Shown: positions 56,745 through 64,000 of the stretch, piece by piece | How the letters are laid out: the number at the start of each line of letters is the position of its first letter | Numbering within the stretch: the stretch's first letter is position 1 | NCBI RefSeq assembly: GCF_023806625.1 | Contig: NZ_JAMTDX010000011.1 | Location: forward strand, 29,838-93,837 | Source: Accumulibacter sp. | GTDB taxonomy: Bacteria; Pseudomonadota; Gammaproteobacteria; Burkholderiales; Rhodocyclaceae | Direction: 5' to 3' | Length of the DNA stretch: 64,000 nucleotides | The notes under the pieces: generated by a model | The model's database searches: none | The model's input: the letters and a program-made list of their open reading frames with translations, nothing else | What the model was told of the DNA's origin: nothing | Position numbers and translations under genes: made by a program

Positions 56745-57818
56745 ATGGCGTTTCAGGTCAGCATTCCGGCCAGCGGACACAGCTTTCTCGCGGAAGCCGA
56801 GGAAACGATCCTCGAAGCCGCTCTGCGCCAGGGGCTCAGCCTGCCCTACGGTTGCCGCGACGGTGCGTGTGGCGCGTGTCGGGGCAGGATACTCGCCGGC
56901 GTCATCGACCACGGCAGGGCCCCTCTCGACATCCTCGGCAGCGTCGATCGCGACGCGGGACTGGCGCTGTTCTGCTGCGCCAGGGCGAGGAGCGATCTGG
57001 CGATCGAAAGCCGCGAAGCCCGGTCGTTCGACGACCTGCCGATCCGCACGCTGCCCGCTCGCGTCGCCCGCCTCGTCCAGGCCGCTCCCGAGGTGATGAT
57101 CGTCGACCTCAAGCTGCCGGCGAGCGAGCGCCTGCGCTTTCTCGCTGGCCAGTACATCGACATCCTCCTGCCCGGGGGCAAGCGCCGCTCCTTCTCGCTG
57201 GCCAACGCTCCGCACGACGACGAATTCCTGCAACTCCATGTCCGCCGCGTCGCCGGCGGCCAATTTACCGGGCACGTCTTCAGCGCGCTCAGAGAGCGGG
57301 ATCTGCTGCGCCTGCGTGGCCCTTTCGGCAGCTTTTTCCTGCGCGAGGAGTCCGGGAAACCACTGCTCTTCGTCGCCGGCGGGACCGGCTTTGCCCCGAT
57401 CAAGTCGATCGTCGAGCACGCCATCGCGCAGGGGTGCCGCCGTCGAATGGACATCTACTGGGGCGGTCGTCGCTCGGTCGACCTCTACCTTCGGCCGCTT
57501 GCCGAGCGTTGGTCCACAGAGTTTCCGCAGATCCGTTTCGTACCCGTGCTCTCCGAACCGACAGCCGACGAGCTGCTCAGCTACCGCAGCGGGTTCGTCC
57601 ACGTCGCGGCGATGGCCGACCTCCCCGATCTCTCAGGCCACCAGGTCTACGTGTGCGGCTCGCCGGCGATGGTCGCTGCCGCGCGCCGCGACTTCGTCAG
57701 CAACTGCTCGCTGCCGCCCGACGAGTTCTTCGCCGACGCTTTCGACTTTGCCAGCGATACGCTCGCAGCCATCGAAGCGGCCGATCGTCCCGAGACCAGG
57801 CCCAAAGAGAATGACTGA
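56745..57818 (+). CDS. ascD: Ferredoxin-type flavin reductase (CDP-6-deoxy-delta-3,4-glucoseen reductase-like)
   Basis: The 357-residue protein has an N-terminal plant-type 2Fe-2S domain with cysteines in YGCRDGACGACRGRI and LFCCARARS, an FAD-binding barrel (FLAGQYIDILLPGGKRRSFSL, then ANAP) and an NAD domain (LLFVAGGTGFAPIKSIVEH, YWGGRRSVDLYL, VYVCGSP). This is the AscD/Fre-type order. The ascarylose partners are not nearby, so it may serve another oxygenase or redox partner. GGAGAGGGG precedes the ATG. Its stop overlaps the next gene by eight bases. Confidence 0.88.
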   Translation: MAFQVSIPASGHSFLAEAEETILEAALRQGLSLPYGCRDGACGACRGRILAGVIDHGRAPLDILGSVDRDAGLALFCCARARSDLAIESREARSFDDLPIRTLPARVARLVQAAPEVMIVDLKLPASERLRFLAGQYIDILLPGGKRRSFSLANAPHDDEFLQLHVRRVAGGQFTGHVFSALRERDLLRLRGPFGSFFLREESGKPLLFVAGGTGFAPIKSIVEHAIAQGCRRRMDIYWGGRRSVDLYLRPLAERWSTEFPQIRFVPVLSEPTADELLSYRSGFVHVAAMADLPDLSGHQVYVCGSPAMVAAARRDFVSNCSLPPDEFFADAFDFASDTLAAIEAADRPETRPKEND

Positions 57819-58986
57819 GGTGTTCCTGTCGCGCCAGCCGCTGGTCAATCGCCAGAACCGGATCATCGCCAGTCGGCTGACCTTGCACCTGGGCAGCCAC
57901 GGGGATACCCGTGACGCGGCCAGTGCGCTCGAGGCGCTCGCCGACGTCTGGCCACGCGGCGAAAAGACGCTCTTCGTCAACTGCCACGGCCGTGCGTGTG
58001 ACGCGCGTCTGTTCGACTGGGCCGCCCCGCCGAATGCGGCCATCGAACTGCCCGCCGGGGCTCTCGTTGGCGAGCAGCGAAGCGAACTGATCCCCGCCCT
58101 GGAGACTTGGCAACCGACCCTCTGCCTGCATTTCGACCCGCAGGCCGCGTCGGCCTTTGCCAGCGGAGTCGAGTACCGTTTCATCGGCTTCGACGCCCAG
58201 CGATTCACGCTCCCACAACTGAAGATCCTGGCGGCGCGGACCCGGCCGATGGGCATCGGGATTGCCTTCAACGTAACGACCCCCGAGGACTTCCAAGGCT
58301 GCCTCGATGCCGGGATTTCAGCCGCGTGCGGCTGGTTCTTCACCACCCCATCGGGCGCTCCAGCGAAGGCGCTGAATCCCGGTCAGGCGAACATCGTGCG
58401 CATCCTCAACCTGGTGCGCACGAACGCCGAGATCCGCGAGATCGAAGCGGCTCTGAAGCTCGACGTGGCGATCTCGTACAAACTCCTGCGCTACATCAAC
58501 TCGGCCGGATTCGGACTGTCGTGCGAGATCCAGTCATTCCGCCACGCGGTCACCATGCTCGGCTACGAAAAGCTCAACCGCTGGCTATCTCTGCTGCTCG
58601 CCACGGCGAGCAAGGATCCGCTGGCCCCGGCGCTGATGCACACCGCACTTTGCCGCGCCCGGTTGATGGAGCTTCTGGCGCACGGTCTGGTGGACAAGTC
58701 GGAGTACGACAACCTGTTCATCTGCGGCGCGTTCTCGCTACTCGAGGCGCTGCTCGGCGTGCACATGGAGCGCGCGCTGGAGACGATGCGCCTGCCTGAC
58801 GCGGTCAGTGATGCGCTGCTCGGGCAGGGTGGGCGTTATGCGCCGTTTCTCGACCTGGCGCTGAGCGGCGAGGGTGACGACGGAGAGCAGCTTGCCGATC
58901 AGGCCGCGATGCTCGGTCTGACGGCCGCCCAGTTCAACCGGGCGCAGCTCCAGGCCTTGTCTTTCGCCGAGGCGATGGAACTCTGA
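57811..58986 (+). CDS. HDOD-domain protein with degenerate EAL-like N-terminus
   Basis: The 391-residue product starts VFLSRQPLVNRQNRIIASRL, like YuxH-type EAL-HDOD proteins, but lacks an EAL signature and metal-binding residues, so c-di-GMP cleavage is not expected. The HDOD domain follows (VRILNLVRTNAEIREIEAAL, KLLRYINSAGFGLSCEIQSF, AVTMLGYEKLNRWLSLLL). HDOD proteins act in signalling and motility control. It is translationally coupled to ascD and converges on livF. Confidence 0.87.
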   Translation: MTEVFLSRQPLVNRQNRIIASRLTLHLGSHGDTRDAASALEALADVWPRGEKTLFVNCHGRACDARLFDWAAPPNAAIELPAGALVGEQRSELIPALETWQPTLCLHFDPQAASAFASGVEYRFIGFDAQRFTLPQLKILAARTRPMGIGIAFNVTTPEDFQGCLDAGISAACGWFFTTPSGAPAKALNPGQANIVRILNLVRTNAEIREIEAALKLDVAISYKLLRYINSAGFGLSCEIQSFRHAVTMLGYEKLNRWLSLLLATASKDPLAPALMHTALCRARLMELLAHGLVDKSEYDNLFICGAFSLLEALLGVHMERALETMRLPDAVSDALLGQGGRYAPFLDLALSGEGDDGEQLADQAAMLGLTAAQFNRAQLQALSFAEAMEL

Positions 58987-58989
58987 CCG

Positions 58990-59703
58990 CTATTCGCCGA
59001 GATAGGCCGCACGGACCCGCGGGTCGGCGAGCAGCCTTTCCGCCGTGTCGGCAACCGAAATCACGCCGCTTTCCATCACATAACCGCGTGAGCAGAGTTC
59101 GAGCGCGAGCTTCGCGTTCTGTTCGACGAGCAGGATGGTCATCCCCTCGGCGGCGACCGTGCGGATGACCTCGAAGATCTTTTCGACCATCAGCGGCGCC
59201 AAGCCCATCGACGGCTCATCGAGCACCAGCAATCGTGGCCGCCCCATCAGCGCGCGGCCGATCGCCAGCATCTGCTGCTCTCCTCCCGACAGGGTACCGG
59301 CCACCTGTGCGGCCCGCTCGCCGAGCCGCGGCAGGAGCGTGTAGATCCGTTCGAGGTCGACGGCGATGCCCGGCCTGTCCGAGCGATGGTAGGCGCCCAT
59401 CGCGAGGTTCTCGGCGACCGTCAGGCGACTGAACACGCCGCGCCCCTCGGGGACCAGTGCCAGTCCCCTGCCGATCAGCTCGTGCCCCCTGAGCGTGTCG
59501 ATCCGTTCGCTGCCGTAGTGGATTTCGCCGTGCGACGGGAGCATCCTCGCCAGCGCCTTGAGCGTCGAGGTCTTCCCGGCACCGTTGGCGCCGATCAGGC
59601 AGACGACCTCGTTCTCCTCGACGGCGAACGAAATCCCCCGGACGGCAGCGATCCCGCCGTAACGGACTTCGAGATTCGTCGCCTCAATGAGTACCTGTGC
59701 CAA
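58990..59703 (-). CDS. livF: Branched-chain amino acid ABC transporter ATPase LivF
   Basis: The 237-residue ATPase has Walker A GANGAGKTSTLKAL, the signature TLSGGEQQMLAIGRALMGRP and Walker B LLVLDEPSMGLAP, plus the LivF-type end (YVMESGVISVADTAERLL). It powers uptake with LivG. It is the last gene of the operon and overlaps livG by 20 bases. Confidence 0.95.
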   Translation of the reverse strand: MAQVLIEATNLEVRYGGIAAVRGISFAVEENEVVCLIGANGAGKTSTLKALARMLPSHGEIHYGSERIDTLRGHELIGRGLALVPEGRGVFSRLTVAENLAMGAYHRSDRPGIAVDLERIYTLLPRLGERAAQVAGTLSGGEQQMLAIGRALMGRPRLLVLDEPSMGLAPLMVEKIFEVIRTVAAEGMTILLVEQNAKLALELCSRGYVMESGVISVADTAERLLADPRVRAAYLGE

Positions 59704-60532
59704 GATAAGCCTCGATGACTCTCGGGTCGGCCCGAACGACCTCGGGAACGTCCTCGGCGATCTTCTCGCCGTAGTCGAGCACCGCCACCCGGTCGCAAAG
59801 ACCGAGCACCAGTTTGACGTCGTGCTCGATCAGCAGGATCGTCAGTCCGTCGGCGCGCAGCCCTTCGATCAGCGTGCGCAAAGCTGCCGTCTCGGTGGCG
59901 TTCATTCCCGCGGCCGGCTCGTCGAGCGCCAGCAGTTGTGGTTCGCTGGCCAGCGCACGAGCGATCTCGAGCCGACGCTGATCTCCGTACGACAGGTGCC
60001 GGGCGAGCGAGTCGGCGCGGTCGGCGATACCCACGTAGCGCAGGAGATCGTCGGCCCGCCCGCGGATCGCCCGCTCCTCGGCGCGCTGCCCGGCGGTTCT
60101 CAGGATCGCCCCGAAAACGCCGCAGCGTGTGCGCACGTGGCGGCCGACCATGACGTTTTCGCGCGCGGTCATGTTGCCGAACAGACGGATGTTCTGAAAG
60201 GTTCGCGCGATTCCGGCCGCGGCGACGATGTGCGGGCTTTCGAGGCGCAGCGACTGGCCGGCAAAGATCACTTCGCCGCTGTCGCGCGGGTACAATCCGG
60301 TGAACACGTTGAACAGCGTCGTCTTGCCGGCGCCGTTGGGTCCAATCAGGCCGTAGATCTCGCCGCGACGGATGGTCAGCGAAACGGCCTTGAGCGCCTG
60401 CACGCCGCCGAAGCGCTTGCCGATGTCGCGCGCCTCGAGCAACGTCTCGCCGACGAGCGAAGGCTGCCCCGAAAGCACTCGACTTTCCGGCGTTCCCGAT
60501 CGCGCACCCGCCTGCGCCGCTAGGCCATTCAT
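59684..60532 (-). CDS. livG: Branched-chain amino acid ABC transporter ATPase LivG
   Basis: The 282-residue ATPase has GPNGAGKTTLFNVFTGLYPR, the LivG-specific ARTFQNIRLFGNMTARENVM, the signature HLSYGDQRRLEIARALA and LLALDEPAAGMNATE. The ATG at 60532 overlaps livM (ATGA); the longer frame to 60577 is rejected. An extra stretch of about 30 residues before the ATPase fold is unusual but short. Confidence 0.94.
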   Translation of the reverse strand: MNGLAAQAGARSGTPESRVLSGQPSLVGETLLEARDIGKRFGGVQALKAVSLTIRRGEIYGLIGPNGAGKTTLFNVFTGLYPRDSGEVIFAGQSLRLESPHIVAAAGIARTFQNIRLFGNMTARENVMVGRHVRTRCGVFGAILRTAGQRAEERAIRGRADDLLRYVGIADRADSLARHLSYGDQRRLEIARALASEPQLLALDEPAAGMNATETAALRTLIEGLRADGLTILLIEHDVKLVLGLCDRVAVLDYGEKIAEDVPEVVRADPRVIEAYLGTGTH

Positions 60533-61593
60533 CGGCGATTCTCGCTCATCTCGCGTCGGTGACGCGTCTCGGGCCACAGGCCGGCGGGCCGGAAACGCAT
60601 CGTCAACACGAGCGCGAAGCCGAAGATCAGCATGCGGAGCACCTCGGGGTCGACGAGCATCCGGCCGAACAACGCCTTCTGCATCGGCTCGACGCTGTAG
60701 CGCAGCACCTCGGGCATGAACGAGAGCAGCAGTGCTCCGGCGATGACCCCCCAGATGTTGCCCATTCCCCCAAGGACGACCATCGCCAGAACCATGATCG
60801 ACTCGTTGAGGATGAAGCTCTCCGGACTGACGAAAGCCTGGATCGCCGAAAACATGCCCCCGGCGATTCCACCGAACGAGGCGCCCATGGCGAAGGCGAG
60901 CAGTTTGATGTTGCGCGTGTTGATCCCCGCCGCCTTGGCGGCGATTTCGTCCTCGCGGATCGCGACCCAGGCCCTGCCGATCCGCGAGTCCTGCAGGCGC
61001 AGGTTGATGACGATGACGCAGAGCAGGACGACGAGCAGCAGGTAGTAGTACTTGATCGGACCGCTGAAGGTCAACCCGAACAGTTCCGAGCGCGCCGAGA
61101 AGCTGAAATCACCGATCCGGAAAGGGTCGATCAGCGTGATTCCCTTCGGCCCGTTGGTGATGTTGACCGGGTTCGACAGGTTGTTCATGAAGATCCGCAC
61201 GATCTCGCCGAAACCGAGCGTGACGATGGCCAGGTAATCGCCACGCAGGCGCAGCGTCGGCGCGCCGAGGATCACTCCGGCGGTGCAGGCGAGGCCCGCG
61301 CCGATCGGCAGGATCACCCAGAACGGCAGGTGCACGTTGAAGTGTGGCGAGGCGAGCAGCGCATAGGTGTAGGCGCCGACCGCGTAGAAAGCGATGTAGC
61401 CGAGGTCGAGCAGGCCGGCAAAGCCGACGACGATGTTCAGGCCGAGCGACAGCAGGACGAAGAGAACCGCGAAGTTGGTGATCCTTACCCAGGCGGTGCC
61501 GACCGAGGCGAGGACGAAGGGCAGAGCGAGGAGCGCCGCGGCGATGGCTACCAGGCCGATGACTTCGCGGCGACTGAGTACGCGGCCCTTCAT
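60529..61593 (-). CDS. livM: Branched-chain amino acid ABC transporter permease LivM
   Basis: The 354-residue permease has many membrane helices and the LivM features VGFAGLLDLGYIAFYAVGAY, LRLRGDYLAIVTLGFGEIVR and GRAWVAIREDEIAAKAAGIN (the EAA-like loop). It pairs with LivH. It sits six bases after livH. Confidence 0.95.
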   Translation of the reverse strand: MKGRVLSRREVIGLVAIAAALLALPFVLASVGTAWVRITNFAVLFVLLSLGLNIVVGFAGLLDLGYIAFYAVGAYTYALLASPHFNVHLPFWVILPIGAGLACTAGVILGAPTLRLRGDYLAIVTLGFGEIVRIFMNNLSNPVNITNGPKGITLIDPFRIGDFSFSARSELFGLTFSGPIKYYYLLLVVLLCVIVINLRLQDSRIGRAWVAIREDEIAAKAAGINTRNIKLLAFAMGASFGGIAGGMFSAIQAFVSPESFILNESIMVLAMVVLGGMGNIWGVIAGALLLSFMPEVLRYSVEPMQKALFGRMLVDPEVLRMLIFGFALVLTMRFRPAGLWPETRHRREMSENRR

Positions 61594-61599
61594 TCCGGT

Positions 61600-62586
61600 T
61601 CAGGCCCGCTCGGATACGCGCTCGCCGAGCAGCCCCGAAGGACGGAAGACGAGTACGAGGATCAGCATGACGAAGGCGAAGACGTCCTGGTAGTTGCTCC
61701 CGAAGAGGATGAAGTGCGCGCCGTCCGCGCAGCGCTCGCCGAGCCAGGCATCGACCACCGGCCATTGGCAGAGGTTGGTCAGGTCGCCGATGTAGCCGGT
61801 GCCGAGCGCCTCGACGAGGCCGAGCAGCAAGCCGCCGACCATCGCCCCGGGGAGGTTGCCGATGCCGCCGAGAACCGCCGCGGAGAACGCCTTGAGGCCA
61901 AGCGTGAAACCCATCGTGTAATGCGCGATGCCGTAGTAGGTGCCGAACATCACTCCGGCGACGGCGCCGAGCGCGGCGCCGATGACGAAGGTCGCGGCGA
62001 TCACCCGGTCGGCGTTGATGCCCATCAGCCCGGCGACCTGGACGTTCTCCGCCGTCGCGCGCATGGCGATGCCGAAACGCGTCCGATACACGAACCAGGA
62101 CAAGCCGCCCATCATCAGGAACGAGAGCAGGATGATCGCGATCTGCACAGCGCTGATCTCCGCGAGACCGATGCTGACCGTCGGATTGGCGATGATCTGC
62201 GGGAAGGCCAGCGGATTGCGGCCCCAGATCAACAGTGCAACGTGCTGCAGGATGATCGACATGCCGATCGCGGTGATCAGCGGCGCCAGCCTCGGCGCGT
62301 GCCGCAGCGGACGGTAGGCGACGCGCTCGAGTGAATAGCCGATGGCCATGCACGCCGGAACCGCGGCGAGCACGCCGGCGGCGACGATCATCGACGCGGG
62401 CAGACCGCTGCCGGCGAGTCCGGTGATCACGCCGAAAGCGACCATCGCGCCGATCATCACCACCTCGCCGTGCGCGAAGTTGATCAGCTGGATGACCCCG
62501 TAGACCATCGTGTAGCCGAGAGCCACGACCGCATAGACACTGCCGGTGGTCAGGCCGTTGATGATCTGCTGGAGAAGCGTTTCCAT
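61600..62586 (-). CDS. livH: Branched-chain amino acid ABC transporter permease LivH
   Basis: The 328-residue permease starts METLLQQIINGLTTGSVYAV and has YGVIQLINFAHGEVVMIGAM, RTRFGIAMRATAENVQVAGL and MVGGLLLGLVEALGTGYIG. It forms the channel with LivM. It lies 69 bases after livK. Confidence 0.95.
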   Translation of the reverse strand: METLLQQIINGLTTGSVYAVVALGYTMVYGVIQLINFAHGEVVMIGAMVAFGVITGLAGSGLPASMIVAAGVLAAVPACMAIGYSLERVAYRPLRHAPRLAPLITAIGMSIILQHVALLIWGRNPLAFPQIIANPTVSIGLAEISAVQIAIILLSFLMMGGLSWFVYRTRFGIAMRATAENVQVAGLMGINADRVIAATFVIGAALGAVAGVMFGTYYGIAHYTMGFTLGLKAFSAAVLGGIGNLPGAMVGGLLLGLVEALGTGYIGDLTNLCQWPVVDAWLGERCADGAHFILFGSNYQDVFAFVMLILVLVFRPSGLLGERVSERA

Positions 62587-62655
62587 GGCGGCTGCGCGAG
62601 GACACCCCCCGGGCGGGCCTCTGGCGGCCGCCCGGGGTAGGTCGCTAGCCCGCGA

Positions 62656-63936
62656 TTACTTGCCTGGAGCCGGCGCGGCAGCCGGAGCTGCCGCCGGAGC
62701 CGGCGCCGGCGGCATCAGCGCGGCATACTCGTCGAGGGTCAGCGATTTTCCGCCCTTGATGATCGCCAGAGGGGTGATCTTGCCACCCTTGAGCGTAAAG
62801 ACGGTCATCTCGGCATCCTTGCGGTCGCCCTTGGCGTCGAACTGGACATTGCCCGAGGCGCCGTTGTAGTCGAGCGCGGCCAGCGCCGGCAGGTACTTGG
62901 CGGGATCAGCCGAATCGGCCTTCTGCATTGCCGCGACGAGCATCTTCGCCGCGTCGTAGGTGAACGGCGAATAGAGGATCGGATCGATGTTGAACTTCGC
63001 CTTGTACCCTTCGAGGAACCTCTTGCCGGCGGCCTGGACCGGGATCCCCGCCTGCGAGCAGATCAGTCCCTCGGCCGCTTCACCCGCCAGTTCGGCCATC
63101 TTGTCGGTACACGCCCCGTCGCCGAAGGAGAAGACCGACCCGATCTTGAGTTCGCGCGCCTGCTTGAGCAGCGGGCCGCCGGTGGCGTCCATGCCGCCGT
63201 AGAAGACGACGTCGGGCTTCTTGGCCTTGATCTTGGTCAGCACGGCTTTCCAGTCGACCGTCTTGTCGGTCCCCTTCTCCCTCGGCAAAACCTGGACGCC
63301 GGCGGCCTTGAGCGTCTTCTCGACTTCGTTGGCCAGACCCTCGCCATAGGCGGTCGCGTCGTCGATCACCGCGGCGACCTTGGGCTTCTTCTGGGTCAAC
63401 AGATAGTTGGCCACCGCCGGCCCCTGCTGGTCGTCGCGCCCAACGACCCGGAAAACGGTCTTGAAGCCCTGTTCGGTCAACGCCGGGTTGGTCGCCGAGC
63501 CGGAGATCATCGGGATTCCGGCCTGATTGTAGATCGCCGAAGCGGGAATCGTCGTCCCCGAGTTCAGGTGGCCGACGACGCCGGCGACCTTGGCATCGAC
63601 GAGCTTCTGGGCGACCGTGTTGCCGACCTTCGGGTCGGCCTGATCGTCTTCGGACATCACTTCGAACTTGACGGCCTTGCCGCCGATCTTCATCCCCTCG
63701 GCGTTGGCCTCGTCGATCGCCAGGCGGACACCGTTCTCGTTGTCCTTGCCGAGGTGGGCGATTCCGCCGGTCAACGGTGCGACGCTGCCGATCTTGACGG
63801 TGATCACCTCGGGGGCGGCCGGCGCCGGGGCAGCGGCCGGCGCTACCGGCTTGGGCTCCTCCTTCTTGCCGCAGCCGATCATCGCCAGCGCAGCGGCGAC
63901 GGCGACGACTGCTCCAGGAATACGCAAATGGTTCAT
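62656..63936 (-). CDS. livK: Branched-chain amino acid-binding lipoprotein LivK
   Basis: The 426-residue protein has a lipoprotein signal (ending ALAMIGCGKKEE, with the cysteine as lipid site), an Ala/Pro-rich linker, and the Leu/Ile/Val-binding fold (KIGSVAPLTGGIAHLGKDNE, GVVGHLNSGTTIPASAIYNQ, FRVVGRDDQQGPAVANYLL). A second Ala/Pro-rich tail ends the protein, which is unusual for LivK. The ATG at 63936 has GGAGA at a good distance; a GTG at 63951 overlaps that site and is less likely. The first gene of the liv operon. Confidence 0.93.
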   Translation of the reverse strand: MNHLRIPGAVVAVAAALAMIGCGKKEEPKPVAPAAAPAPAAPEVITVKIGSVAPLTGGIAHLGKDNENGVRLAIDEANAEGMKIGGKAVKFEVMSEDDQADPKVGNTVAQKLVDAKVAGVVGHLNSGTTIPASAIYNQAGIPMISGSATNPALTEQGFKTVFRVVGRDDQQGPAVANYLLTQKKPKVAAVIDDATAYGEGLANEVEKTLKAAGVQVLPREKGTDKTVDWKAVLTKIKAKKPDVVFYGGMDATGGPLLKQARELKIGSVFSFGDGACTDKMAELAGEAAEGLICSQAGIPVQAAGKRFLEGYKAKFNIDPILYSPFTYDAAKMLVAAMQKADSADPAKYLPALAALDYNGASGNVQFDAKGDRKDAEMTVFTLKGGKITPLAIIKGGKSLTLDEYAALMPPAPAPAAAPAAAPAPGK

Positions 63937-64000
63937 GGACTCGGTCTCCACAGTGTTGTCTTTGGTGTAAGGGGTAAGCGAGCGGCCGATTGTCCAAGCC

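Noticed and set aside
60559-62334. Plus-strand open frame of 591 codons opposite livM and livH
   Set aside because: It is a shadow frame of two conserved permease genes with compositional bias (Asp, Glu, Arg) and no domain.

Overview
The window is GC-rich (by eye about two thirds G+C), densely coded DNA from a betaproteobacterial chromosome. Gene order and families point to Rhodocyclales: rpoE-rseC-mucD-grx-lepA-lepB-DUF4845-rnc-era-recO-pdxJ-acpS-nagZ, a pilGHIJ-chpA cluster, pilTU beside yggS-proC-yggT, and yqgE-ruvX-pyrR-pyrB-pyrX. An exopolysaccharide-making, Candidatus Accumulibacter-like organism is my best guess; that name is an inference from gene content only.

Region 1 to 10.3 kb (all minus strand) is the accessory part. 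It holds sugar-nucleotide genes for surface polysaccharide (gmd and fcl for GDP-L-fucose; wbpD and wbpE for a diacetylated amino-uronic sugar), an EPS-type MarR regulator broken by a one-base frameshift, a short GlpD-like dehydrogenase, a beta-CASP metallo-hydrolase, and three toxin- or nuclease-like elements: an MNT/HEPN pair, an antitoxin-like ORF plus PIN domain, and an Rpn/PD-(D/E)XK nuclease running off the left edge. The most unusual object is a PIN domain fused in frame to the WbpE aminotransferase, with its antitoxin-like partner wedged between wbpD and wbpE.

Region 10.4 to 21 kb (minus strand) is the conserved envelope-stress, translation and RNA-processing block, from rpoE down to nagZ. 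The usual anti-sigma genes rseA and rseB are missing between rpoE and rseC. Region 21.1 to 23.2 kb (plus) carries cutA-dsbD. Region 23.2 to 30.2 kb (minus) is a potassium-uptake operon: a shortened KdpD-like sensor kinase, KdpE-like regulator, trkH (two frameshifts), kup and a secreted beta-helix protein. A CorA-family channel with an MgtE-N-like domain is transcribed divergently (30.4 to 31.8 kb). thiD-thiE-hemL follow on the minus strand.

Region 34.7 to 44.2 kb (plus) carries rubredoxin and the Chp chemosensory system that controls twitching motility (pilG, pilH, pilI, pilJ, chpA). phrB overlaps the end of chpA convergently. The yqgE-ruvX-pyrR-pyrB-pyrX pyrimidine operon is at 45.7 to 49.5 kb, yggU-yggT-proC-yggS run on the minus strand to 51.9 kb, and divergent pilT-pilU encode the pilus retraction ATPases. 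After an RNA methyltransferase, a CopD/HemJ-like membrane protein, a sugar-epimerase-like SDR, a ferredoxin-type reductase and an HDOD protein, the window ends with a branched-chain amino acid ABC transporter operon (livK-H-M-G-F, minus).

Three genes or gene parts need one base removed to read through, each at a short homopolymer. This pattern makes assembly error a serious alternative to real gene decay. No tRNA, rRNA, CRISPR array or insertion sequence was recognised. No gene-free stretch exceeds 300 bases; the longest is about 294 bases (3521 to 3814), in which I see nothing clear.
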